Shown here piece by piece: positions 1 to 6,852 of a DNA stretch of 17,661 nucleotides. The DNA is from Campylobacterales bacterium (GTDB lineage: Bacteria > Campylobacterota > Campylobacteria > Campylobacterales > Arcobacteraceae). The stretch covers positions 1 through 17,661 of the forward strand of contig JADHTT010000003.1 of assembly GCA_016784825.1 (NCBI GenBank), in the 5' to 3' direction. A program made the translations under genes and the position numbers. The first letter of the stretch is position 1; each line of letters begins with the position of its first letter. The notes beneath the pieces are model-generated. The model did not search any database, was not told the origin of the DNA, and saw only the letters and a list, made by a program, of their open reading frames with translations.

Positions 1-333
1 CGTAGCAACTTTAATCTCCGCTTTTGTCCAATCAAGTTTTGTTCCAGCTTTTAGTCCAATAGCTACTTTACACTTTCCAAGGTTAAGATCAAGAAGCTTA
101 ATTAAGTCATATTCTTTCTCTGCCAATACATCTAAACCTACTACACCTAAATCTGCAGCACCATGCATCACATATGTTGGTACATCTTGATTTCTTACAT
201 TTAAAAATGTAAATCCTGCTTTTTGTAGAATTAATTTTCTATCTTCAAAAACAAATTTTTCACCAAAAGCTTTTTCAAATTTTTCTAAAGTCTCTTCAGC
301 AATTCTACCTTTTGGTAATGCAATAGTTAGCAT
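1..333 (-). CDS. hisG: ATP phosphoribosyltransferase HisG (3' part outside window)
   Basis: HisG catalyses the first step of histidine biosynthesis, joining ATP and PRPP to give phosphoribosyl-ATP in the cytoplasm. Reading the minus strand from the ATG at 331-333 gives 111 residues without a stop before the window edge, so the gene is partial. The start MLTIALPKGRIAEETLEKF is the typical HisG N-terminus, and MHGAADLGVVGLDVL matches the substrate-binding region. An AGGA ribosome-binding site lies about 8 bases before the ATG. The spacing of these motifs looks like the short HisG form, which in other bacteria needs the regulatory partner HisZ, but the C-terminus that would settle short versus long form is not visible. 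The gene is last in the block seen here, 19 bases after coaX. Confidence 0.93.
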   Translation of the reverse strand, partial: MLTIALPKGRIAEETLEKFEKAFGEKFVFEDRKLILQKAGFTFLNVRNQDVPTYVMHGAADLGVVGLDVLAEKEYDLIKLLDLNLGKCKVAIGLKAGTKLDWTKAEIKVAT

Positions 334-352
334 GTATATTTCCTTATATTCT

Positions 353-976
353 CTATCTTTGAGGCATTTTATCTAATAGTAGTTTAATATTATCAAAAAT
401 AAGATTTTTATTATATGTAGCATTATCAAAAAACTTAGATAGTAATTTTCCATCACCGCCAGTAAAAGTTATATTTTGATCTTTGGATATATCTTTAATA
501 GGTGTAATAATTGATTTTAAAATTGCATAATTGATTGCGGTATTTGTATCCAATGGTACTTTATCAAGTTTAATTTTTTTATCAAATTGAAACTTTAATT
601 TTTTTGATATCTTAGGATAAATACTATTATATGAATGTAGTCCTGGTAATATAAAGCCACCTTTGTGTTTACCTTTTTTCATAATATCAACAGTAATAGC
701 ACTACCTGCATCTACAACAATACCATTATTAATATTTAAGCAAGCAATTTTTCTATCAATACCCATACCAGAGTATTTTGTTTTAAATTCTAAAATAGTT
801 TCAATATTAATTGCCTTAGGATACTTATCCAAAAGCTTATTTGTACCTTTTTTATTAACACTTACAAAATATATTGTACCACTTAATTTAGGGAGCTTCT
901 CTTTGTGAGATATTTTAAAATCTTTATTTTTAAATTTAAAATGAAATGTTGTATTTCCAATATCACAAAACACCAT
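353..976 (-). CDS. coaX: Type III pantothenate kinase CoaX
   Basis: CoaX phosphorylates pantothenate with ATP, the first committed step of coenzyme A synthesis. At 207 residues it is on the short side for the family, as I recall for Campylobacterota. Visible motifs in order are the N-terminal phosphate loop DIGNT (residues 5-9), the GIDR motif (72-75), the DAGSAITVD motif (89-97) that holds acidic active-site residues, and GGFILPG (106-112). This ASKHA-fold type is unrelated to the E. coli CoaA kinase and usually insensitive to CoA feedback. The ATG is preceded by AAAGG, and it follows the stop of the upstream small gene (977-979) with no gap, which suggests translational coupling. hisG starts 19 bases downstream. 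Confidence 0.93.
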   Translation of the reverse strand: MVFCDIGNTTFHFKFKNKDFKISHKEKLPKLSGTIYFVSVNKKGTNKLLDKYPKAINIETILEFKTKYSGMGIDRKIACLNINNGIVVDAGSAITVDIMKKGKHKGGFILPGLHSYNSIYPKISKKLKFQFDKKIKLDKVPLDTNTAINYAILKSIITPIKDISKDQNITFTGGDGKLLSKFFDNATYNKNLIFDNIKLLLDKMPQR

Positions 977-1309
977 CTACAAACTACCTTTGAATACTTT
1001 CCATCCATTGTCTTTTAATATTTTAGAAGCTTTAGAACACATAGATGAAGATATAATTAAATACTTATATTTATAATTATGATCTTTATAAGAAACTAAA
1101 TTAGAAAATAATTCAATAAGGTCTTTAGCATTTTTACTTATAAATCTACTTTTAGCATCTATAATAAATACAGAACAATAGTTCTTCTTAATATCTAAAG
1201 AATCATATATTCTTATTTTTTTTCTTGATTTTAATTCTTTAGGTAATATTTCTTCACATTTTTCAAAAAATATATCTTTTGAATTAAGAAAATCAATTAG
1301 TGCTTTCAG
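977..1309 (-). CDS. Unrecognised 110-residue protein with apparent CTG start
   Basis: On the minus strand a frame is open from the stop at 1316-1318 down to a TAG at 977-979, filling the gap between the lipoprotein gene and coaX. It reads like a real protein: strand/helix alternation such as YCSVFIIDAKSRFI and YKYLIISSSMCSKASKIL, and an end in NGWKVFKGSL. No ATG, GTG or TTG exists in its first 88 codons. The best start is CTG at 1307-1309 (giving MKALIDFLNSKDIFFEK), which lies 1 base after the TAA of the upstream gene, so translation is probably coupled. An AGAG about 10 bases upstream is a weak ribosome-binding site. I do not recognise the family; the pattern suggests a small soluble alpha/beta protein. 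A start lost by mutation is the alternative explanation. Confidence 0.6.
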   Translation of the reverse strand: MKALIDFLNSKDIFFEKCEEILPKELKSRKKIRIYDSLDIKKNYCSVFIIDAKSRFISKNAKDLIELFSNLVSYKDHNYKYKYLIISSSMCSKASKILKDNGWKVFKGSL

Positions 1310-1310
1310 C

Positions 1311-2288
1311 TTATTTTATCTCTATATACTTATCATTAAAGAATATTGTATTATCTATAGCAACAGCATAATCTTTATTATTAAATTTAAATTTATATAC
1401 AGAATCTTTTGTAAATGTATCATCTATAGCAAGAATATAACCTTCTGATTCTAAAGCATAAATATATCCATCAGTATGAACCATAGCAAATATTTTAGCA
1501 AATTTATATTTTTTAGATCCTAATTCATTTAATGAAATATCTAATTTTTTTACATAACCATCAATAGTCGAAATATAAATATTATTTTTTGATGCTACAA
1601 TAGAACTAATATCAAAATCTTTTGTCTTAACTGTACCATCACCTAGCGATAATATTTTATTACTTGTAGCAGCTATAAAAGTGTCATTTACAACACCCAT
1701 ATATATAATATTTTTAATATCACCACTAGTACTAACTACTATACTTCTGATTACTTTTTTATTTTTTGTATCAACTACAATAACTTTCCCATCAAGTGTA
1801 GGAAATAAAATCACATCATCCATAAAGTAAGGATTAGCAATTTTAATATCATTTAAAAAAGAATGATCATAATAATCTTTAAATATAATCTTTTTTGATT
1901 GCATATCATACATAGCAATTGAATTATCTATAAATACTATAGCTAAAATATTATTTTGCAGCGTAGCAGATACCGCTTCATTTGATAAAGTTATTTGCTC
2001 ACTACCTACTAAAATAGTATTATTATTTACTGCAATTATTTTATTTTCATTATAATTTAAAAGATTAAAGCCATTAGGTAGCCTTTGATCCAATTTACCA
2101 TCTTTTGTAATTACCGAACCATCTTTTAATGTAACACCACTATCTAACTTAAATGATTTAATTGTATTTGACATATCCTTAATAGATAAATTAATCTCAT
2201 CTATTACATTTGATGGTTCAAAGTGTTTTTTTGATGAACAACCAGTAAAGGCAAACAGTGCAATAAAAAGTGCAATAATATATTTCAT
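1311..2288 (-). CDS. Beta-propeller lipoprotein, BamB-like
   Basis: A 325-residue predicted lipoprotein. The first 16 residues form a signal peptide ending in the lipobox FTGC, with Cys17 as the lipidated residue. The rest is a series of strand-rich repeats of the PQQ-like or WD-like propeller type, for example DGKVIVVDTKNKKVI and DGYIYALESEGYILAID. BamB in E. coli is an outer-membrane lipoprotein of this architecture that scaffolds the BAM complex inserting beta-barrel proteins. The upstream neighbour, 7 bases away, is a YfgM-like membrane protein; in E. coli yfgM and bamB are also adjacent, which supports the assignment by context. The protein is shorter than E. coli BamB (about 390 residues) and sequence identity looks low, so BamB function is an inference. 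The fold class and the lipoprotein nature are safer. Confidence 0.75.
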   Translation of the reverse strand: MKYIIALFIALFAFTGCSSKKHFEPSNVIDEINLSIKDMSNTIKSFKLDSGVTLKDGSVITKDGKLDQRLPNGFNLLNYNENKIIAVNNNTILVGSEQITLSNEAVSATLQNNILAIVFIDNSIAMYDMQSKKIIFKDYYDHSFLNDIKIANPYFMDDVILFPTLDGKVIVVDTKNKKVIRSIVVSTSGDIKNIIYMGVVNDTFIAATSNKILSLGDGTVKTKDFDISSIVASKNNIYISTIDGYVKKLDISLNELGSKKYKFAKIFAMVHTDGYIYALESEGYILAIDDTFTKDSVYKFKFNNKDYAVAIDNTIFFNDKYIEIK

Positions 2289-2295
2289 AAGTTTC

Positions 2296-2859
2296 CTATT
2301 TTGTAATTAAATAATGTTTTAATGAATCAGATAATTTTGCAACCTGAGAATCTTTAGATATTAACTTTAGTGTCTCTTTTGCAGATATGTAGTCACCATT
2401 TTTAGCCTGAAGCAATGCTTTATTAAATATAGCATACTCTTTTAAAATAAATTCTGGATTCATAATAAGAGTATCTAAAGCTTTAATATTTGATTCTTCC
2501 ATTGCCTTTGAATAAGCTGCAAGCTCTTTTAAATATGACATCTGTACTTTTGACTCACCCTTTGAAGTTACAATATTATATAGCTCTATATTTGTATCTT
2601 TTAATGTTGCTAATGCAACAGTATTAGCTGGGTCAGTAAGAAGTTTATTATATGCCTCATTGGCTTTTAACTTATTAGCATTGTCCAGGTAATCTTTTGT
2701 GTAAACACCCACCGCTAGTAATACTATTGATACACATGATGAGATAATGGCAAATTTATACTTTTTGTAAATTCTTTCAAATTTAACAAAACCTTCTAAA
2801 AATTTTTCCTCTGTACCAATCTCTTGCTTTATATAGTCTACATTTTCTTTTAAACTCAT
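2296..2859 (-). CDS. YfgM-like single-span membrane protein with TPR-type helices
   Basis: A 187-residue protein with a cytoplasmic N-terminus of about 34 residues, one membrane span (about residues 35-53, AIISSCVSIVLLAVGVYT) and a helical C-terminal region rich in Ala, Leu and Lys that resembles tetratricopeptide-like repeats (for example AIFNKALLQAKNGDYISAKETL cut into its two helices). This layout matches the YfgM/AncA family, which in E. coli is anchored in the inner membrane and associates with the SecYEG translocon and periplasmic chaperones. The downstream gene encodes a propeller lipoprotein, giving the same yfgM-bamB pairing as in E. coli. A role in passing exported proteins towards outer-membrane assembly is therefore plausible. 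The family call rests on architecture and context rather than on a diagnostic motif. Confidence 0.65.
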   Translation of the reverse strand: MSLKENVDYIKQEIGTEEKFLEGFVKFERIYKKYKFAIISSCVSIVLLAVGVYTKDYLDNANKLKANEAYNKLLTDPANTVALATLKDTNIELYNIVTSKGESKVQMSYLKELAAYSKAMEESNIKALDTLIMNPEFILKEYAIFNKALLQAKNGDYISAKETLKLISKDSQVAKLSDSLKHYLITK

Positions 2860-2912
2860 ATTTTACCTATCTATTTTAATATATTAATCTCATTTTATTT
2901 AATAATCACTTA

Positions 2913-3374
2913 CTATATGCTGATAACCAATGCAATCTCATTACATACAGGAAAATGCTTACACTTTATACAATCAGCCCATATTTTATGCTCCGGTAAA
3001 GATTCTTTATCTATCTCATGAAAATTTAATTTTTCAAAAAATTCTTTCTTATAAGTTAAAGATAAAACTGTATCTACATTTAATCTTTTTGCTTCTTTTA
3101 GACAATATTGAACTAACCCTTTACCTAAAGATAGTCCACGAAACTTTTCTGAAACAATTAAGCTTCTCACTTCTGCTAAATCCATACTATGGATATGTAA
3201 TGCTACAAACCCAGCTAATACATCATCTACTAGAACACAAATATATGATCTAATTGTTGTAGCCATCTCATCATTGGATCTATGTAATATTACACCACTT
3301 TCTACTTCTTCTTTTACAAGGTTTTGCATCATTGGAATATCTTTGACTGTCGGTACATAGTATTTAATATCCAT
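2913..3374 (-). CDS. GNAT N-acetyltransferase, ArgA-type N-acetylglutamate synthase
   Basis: A 153-residue single-domain GNAT acetyltransferase. The acetyl-CoA binding motif A is visible as VSEKFRGLSLGKGLVQYC (about residues 74-91). The C-terminal signature HKIWADCIKCKHFPVCNE (about 129-146), with three cysteines, is characteristic of the short, kinase-domain-free N-acetylglutamate synthases that start arginine synthesis in many bacteria lacking the classical ArgA. The reaction would be acetyl-CoA plus glutamate giving N-acetylglutamate. The start ATG overlaps the engB stop (TAATG), so the two are probably translationally coupled. No other arginine gene lies in the window. I am confident of the GNAT fold and fairly confident of the substrate. 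Confidence 0.82.
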   Translation of the reverse strand: MDIKYYVPTVKDIPMMQNLVKEEVESGVILHRSNDEMATTIRSYICVLVDDVLAGFVALHIHSMDLAEVRSLIVSEKFRGLSLGKGLVQYCLKEAKRLNVDTVLSLTYKKEFFEKLNFHEIDKESLPEHKIWADCIKCKHFPVCNEIALVISI

Positions 3375-3976
3375 TAGATGATACCCTTAAATACAAAGTT
3401 GGCAATTAATTGTTCTAAATCATTCATACCCTTCTTTTTTAAGTTCGATATAAATATTCCATTTGGATTTTCACGCTTTAATTTTGCAAGTTCATTTTGT
3501 TTTAATTTATCTATCTTTGTGAATGCATTTACAACTATTTGATCACCTTTTTTAATAGTATGTAAAAATTCATTAACACTCTTATCAATTTCAAGGTTTT
3601 TGTGTCTAGCATCTATTAGATGTATGTATATTCTAATACTAGCACGCTTTTCAATAAATTGTGTTAGTTTAATATCCCAATCTTTTTTTAATGATTTAGA
3701 TACTTTTGCGTAACCAAATCCAGGAAGATCAACAAATCTACATTTAAATTTTTCTTTTTCTTCTGTTTGATATGTTACATCAAAAAAATTAATTAATTTT
3801 GTTTTTCCTGGTGTTGATGATGATTTTGCTAATCCTTTATGATTAGTAAGGGTATTCAATAATGAACTTTTACCAACATTACTACGACCTAGAAAAGCTA
3901 TCTCTGCCAAATCTGGACTTGGTGAGTCCACTATACTTTGTGCTGATTCTAAAAATCTTGCATCTACTATTCTCAT
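3374..3976 (-). CDS. engB: Ribosome biogenesis GTPase EngB (YihA/YsxC)
   Basis: EngB is a small essential GTPase needed for large ribosomal subunit assembly. All nucleotide-binding motifs are visible in the 200-residue protein: G1 GRSNVGKS (residues 30-37), the G2 region SSSTPGKT (52-59), G3 DLPG (83-86) followed by FGYAKV, and G4 TKID (153-156), with a G5-like SNLKKKG near residue 178. Length matches the family. It lies 9 bases downstream of lptA and overlaps the start of the N-acetyltransferase gene, so it looks like part of one long transcript. I recall an engB next to lptA/lptC genes in Campylobacter as well. Confidence 0.96.
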   Translation of the reverse strand: MRIVDARFLESAQSIVDSPSPDLAEIAFLGRSNVGKSSLLNTLTNHKGLAKSSSTPGKTKLINFFDVTYQTEEKEKFKCRFVDLPGFGYAKVSKSLKKDWDIKLTQFIEKRASIRIYIHLIDARHKNLEIDKSVNEFLHTIKKGDQIVVNAFTKIDKLKQNELAKLKRENPNGIFISNLKKKGMNDLEQLIANFVFKGII

Positions 3977-3985
3977 ATTCTTATC

Positions 3986-4465
3986 CTATTTATCTAACTG
4001 CATTATAAATCTAACAGGTTTCTTTTTACTACCATCAATTTTAGCTTCACCAGTGATAGTATCAATATATATTTTTTCACCATAAAGCTTTTTATCACCT
4101 ATTATATCTTCAGCATATCCATCACCACTAATGATATATTTATTTTCCAATGGTTTATATATAACCTCTTGCCCCTTAGCTTTATAATGTTTATCTGTGG
4201 TTACAATCTCTAAATATACATCACCTGTAGCAGTATATAATACTGGTTCTTTTTTAGTATTCAATTTTGATAACTGCTTTAAATTTATTACTAATTTATT
4301 TGCATTTATAATATCTTTATATCTTTTCATTTTTACATCACCTGTAAAAATAATGACATTCTTTTGATCTTCGGCACTAAAGTTTTGTGCATCAATTGTT
4401 AATTTATTTTCAGCTTCACCAAATAGTACAAGAACTGACATTATTAATAAAGAAAATATTCTCAT
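3986..4465 (-). CDS. lptA: LPS transport periplasmic protein LptA
   Basis: LptA forms the periplasmic bridge that carries lipopolysaccharide from the inner-membrane LptBFGC complex to LptD in the outer membrane. The 159-residue protein has a signal peptide (about residues 1-18, MRIFSLLIMSVLVLFGEA) followed by an OstA-like beta-jellyroll: LTIDAQNFSAEDQKNVIIF, TGDVKMKR, then repeated short strands such as YTATGDVYLE and YIISGDGYAED. The TGDV pattern is the usual signature of the family. Its ATG overlaps the lptC stop (ATGA), and kdsC lies just upstream, giving a compact Kdo/LPS-transport group as in other Gram-negative bacteria. Confidence 0.88.
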   Translation of the reverse strand: MRIFSLLIMSVLVLFGEAENKLTIDAQNFSAEDQKNVIIFTGDVKMKRYKDIINANKLVINLKQLSKLNTKKEPVLYTATGDVYLEIVTTDKHYKAKGQEVIYKPLENKYIISGDGYAEDIIGDKKLYGEKIYIDTITGEAKIDGSKKKPVRFIMQLDK

Positions 4466-4989
4466 TGACTCTCTCCTAGGTTTATATCAAAATGTGTAGA
4501 TTTTGATCTCATTATATCTTTTGTTGTATCAAGAAATAAATGTGTTCCATCTATTGCATTTTGATTATATTTTCCAGTAAACTCTACTGTGTTTCTTGCT
4601 ATCTTTGTTTTTGTGTTGTATTGTAACTTAGATGTATGTAATTGTATATTATGACCTCTATTATATTTAACATCATCTATTAGTTCAATATCATTAGCCT
4701 TTTTAATCATAAATTTTGCACTTAGAGTATCTGTAGTATCTTTATTGTTTTGAACTCTACTTACTACTATTGCATCTTCCATAACTTCAGCGTCTTTAAA
4801 TTTTGAGAATCTTTTAGACTCTACAATATTGTCTACATTATTTTTATTAATTGAATAAGTAATTGAATCTTCCACAACTAAAAAAGGCTGTTCTTTCTTT
4901 TTTGAAACCTCTTTTTTAGTATCAATATCTATAAATAGAGTTGATATACTTAAGATTAATAAAACATATATAAACTTATCTATCGCCAT
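4462..4989 (-). CDS. lptC: LPS export protein LptC
   Basis: LptC is the single-span inner-membrane partner of LptBFG that receives LPS and hands it to LptA. The 175-residue protein starts with a short cytoplasmic stretch, one membrane span (about residues 6-22, FIYVLLILSISTLFIDI), and then a beta-rich periplasmic domain containing the family-like segment AKFMIKKANDIELIDDV and a C-terminal TVEFTG strand. Sequence conservation of LptC is low, so the assignment rests on architecture plus its place between kdsC and lptA. It overlaps kdsC by 10 bases at its start and lptA by 4 at its end. Many genomes would list it as a hypothetical or YrbK-family protein. Confidence 0.78.
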   Translation of the reverse strand: MAIDKFIYVLLILSISTLFIDIDTKKEVSKKKEQPFLVVEDSITYSINKNNVDNIVESKRFSKFKDAEVMEDAIVVSRVQNNKDTTDTLSAKFMIKKANDIELIDDVKYNRGHNIQLHTSKLQYNTKTKIARNTVEFTGKYNQNAIDGTHLFLDTTKDIMRSKSTHFDINLGESQ

Positions 4990-5477
4990 ACGTCTATAAA
5001 GTCCTCAAATATATCATCATTTTTACATATAGTCTCAATCATCTCTCGTACAGCACCATCTCCACCATTTTTACTACAAACTACTTTTACTTCATTTAAA
5101 ATATATTCAACAGCATTTGCTGGTGCAAATGATATACCTACACCATTTAACATCTTTAAATCATTTAAATCATCACCAATAGCAGCAACTTCACTTAATC
5201 TGATCCCCTCACCTTTACATATAGCTTCAAGTACTTCTAGTTTATTATGAACACCTTGGTACAAATGTGATATACCTAATTCAGCTGCTCTTTTTTCTAC
5301 AAGCTTTGATTTTCTACCTGTAATAATAGCAGCTTTTCTATCTAATTTTTTAGTCCAAGTAGCTACTGCTAAACCATCTTTTACATCAAAGTTTTTAGAT
5401 TCAATTCCATTATCATCATATATTATTTTACCATCAGTAAGTGTGCCATCCACATCTAATACAATTAATTTAATCAT
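4980..5477 (-). CDS. kdsC: 3-deoxy-D-manno-octulosonate 8-phosphate phosphatase KdsC
   Basis: KdsC removes phosphate from Kdo-8-phosphate to give Kdo, the sugar linking lipid A to the LPS core. The 165-residue protein is a cap-less HAD phosphatase: motif I DVDGTLTDG (residues 8-16) with the two catalytic aspartates, motif II at the Thr of IITGR (about 51-55), and motif III/IV as GDDLNDLKML (about 102-111). NGGDGAVRE near residue 138 is the usual KdsC C-terminal signature. Length fits the tetrameric family. It starts 2 bases after hisB ends, with an AAGGTG inside the end of hisB as ribosome-binding site, and overlaps lptC by 10 bases. Confidence 0.92.
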   Translation of the reverse strand: MIKLIVLDVDGTLTDGKIIYDDNGIESKNFDVKDGLAVATWTKKLDRKAAIITGRKSKLVEKRAAELGISHLYQGVHNKLEVLEAICKGEGIRLSEVAAIGDDLNDLKMLNGVGISFAPANAVEYILNEVKVVCSKNGGDGAVREMIETICKNDDIFEDFIDVWR

Positions 5478-5479
5478 AA

Positions 5480-6052
5480 TTATAATACACCTTTTGTACT
5501 TGGTATCCCTAATTTTTTATTTTCTACTAGGGCTCTTCTTAAAGCAACTGCAAATGATTTAAAAGTAGCTTCTAAAATATGGTGTTTATTTGAACCTCTT
5601 TCATTAATTAAATGACATGTAATACCTGCATTTAATACTAAAGCATGGAAGAATTCTTCAGCAAGTTCTACATCAAATTCACCAACTTTTCCAAAAACTT
5701 CTACATTGTAAACCAAAAATGGTCTATTGCTTAAATCTAATGCACATGTAGTTGCGGCCTCATCCATTACAACAGTAGCATTTCCATATCTTTCAACTTC
5801 TTTTATAGGAAAGATTTCATCTTTTAAAGCTTTACCAATTACAATTCCACAATCTTCTACACTATGATGTGCATCTACATGCAAATCTCCATCACATGCT
5901 ATATCTAAATCAATCCCACTATGCTTACTAAAGGCTTCAAGCATATGATCAAAAAAGCCAACACCAGTACTAATATTTGATTTTCCATTTCCATTAATAT
6001 CTAATTTACATTGTATCTTTGTTTCTCGTGTTTCTCTATTTATTTCAGTCAT
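5480..6052 (-). CDS. hisB: Imidazoleglycerol-phosphate dehydratase HisB (monofunctional)
   Basis: This enzyme dehydrates imidazole glycerol phosphate to imidazole acetol phosphate in histidine biosynthesis, using a dinuclear manganese centre. The 190-residue protein contains only the dehydratase domain, without the histidinol-phosphatase part found in E. coli HisB. Metal-ligand motifs are clear: FFDHMLEAFSKHSG (residues 33-46), HVDAHHSVED (58-67), LNAGITCHLINERGSNKHH and LEATFKSFAVALRRAL near the C-terminus. It sits between rlpA and kdsC rather than in a histidine operon; hisG is elsewhere in the same strand block. Its start follows rlpA by 17 bases. Confidence 0.96.
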   Translation of the reverse strand: MTEINRETRETKIQCKLDINGNGKSNISTGVGFFDHMLEAFSKHSGIDLDIACDGDLHVDAHHSVEDCGIVIGKALKDEIFPIKEVERYGNATVVMDEAATTCALDLSNRPFLVYNVEVFGKVGEFDVELAEEFFHALVLNAGITCHLINERGSNKHHILEATFKSFAVALRRALVENKKLGIPSTKGVL

Positions 6053-6069
6053 ATTTTTCCTTTTCTAAA

Positions 6070-6852
6070 TTATTGTGCAATAATCATAGCACCTTGTAGA
6101 CCATTTTCTTCTCTAAAGTTTTTTGCTTCATCTTCACTTCTAAATCCACTAATCCAAACCCTATTAAGTCCATCATGACTATTCTTTTTAATTATAACAT
6201 TATATTCGCTACTAACTAAATTCTTAAATTTTCGTTGTGTTACTTTTGCTCCATTATATTTTGAGAAGGCACCCACTTGCACATAATAATTACCAACACT
6301 CATAACTTCATTTTTTTGTGCTACAGTATGAGCAATTTGACTATGAAAACCAAGTACTGTAAGTTTAACATTTGCTGTACCTTTTTTAACCATATCGATT
6401 TCATGTGCAGCAGTATTTGAAAGATCTATAATTCTTGTTCCTACAAATGGTCCTCTATCATTAATTCTTACAATTGTAGATTTACCATTTTCTAAGTTCT
6501 GAACTTCAACCATCGTATTCATAGGTAAAGTTTTGTGTGCTGCAGTTTTTGCATACATATTATATGTTTCACCATTAGATGTCTTTTTAGCATGAAAATT
6601 TGGTCCATACCAAGATGCAATACCTTCAAACTGTTGATTAATTCTTACTGTAGTTGGATAATATTTTTTCCCAAATACTACATATGGACGCATAGTAGCT
6701 CTATGCATAGCCTTAGAATCTCTAATCTTTTGTGGTGATACTGCCATATGGCTCTTCTTATACGTTCTATATACACCACTAGAATATACAGTATTAGTAC
6801 AACCACTAAATAAAGCAACCATCACTACTAGTAATAAGGCTTGCCTATTCAT
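6070..6852 (-). CDS. rlpA: RlpA-family lipoprotein (septal ring lytic transglycosylase) with SPOR domain
   Basis: RlpA-type enzymes cleave glycan strands stripped of peptides, often at the division septum. I set the start at the ATG at 6850-6852, because the resulting signal peptide MNRQALLLVVMVALFSGC has a lipobox with Cys18; the longer frame begins with an upstream TTG inside the neighbour. The 260-residue product has a double-psi beta-barrel domain marked by ASWYGPNFHAKKTSNGETYN, then TAAHKTLPMNTMVEV and VRINDRGPFV, followed by a C-terminal SPOR peptidoglycan-binding domain beginning NYYVQVGAFSKYNGAKV. The start overlaps the stop of the LysM lytic transglycosylase by 8 bases, so the two cell-wall enzymes are probably made together. 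Confidence 0.92.
   Translation of the reverse strand: MNRQALLLVVMVALFSGCTNTVYSSGVYRTYKKSHMAVSPQKIRDSKAMHRATMRPYVVFGKKYYPTTVRINQQFEGIASWYGPNFHAKKTSNGETYNMYAKTAAHKTLPMNTMVEVQNLENGKSTIVRINDRGPFVGTRIIDLSNTAAHEIDMVKKGTANVKLTVLGFHSQIAHTVAQKNEVMSVGNYYVQVGAFSKYNGAKVTQRKFKNLVSSEYNVIIKKNSHDGLNRVWISGFRSEDEAKNFREENGLQGAMIIAQ

Noticed and set aside
663..908. 81-codon plus-strand frame
   Set aside because: Antisense to coaX, whose motifs are clear; no ribosome-binding site.
2930..3253. 107-codon open frame on the plus strand
   Set aside because: Antisense to the ArgA-type acetyltransferase, which has diagnostic motifs; the plus frame is a composition artefact of AT-rich DNA.
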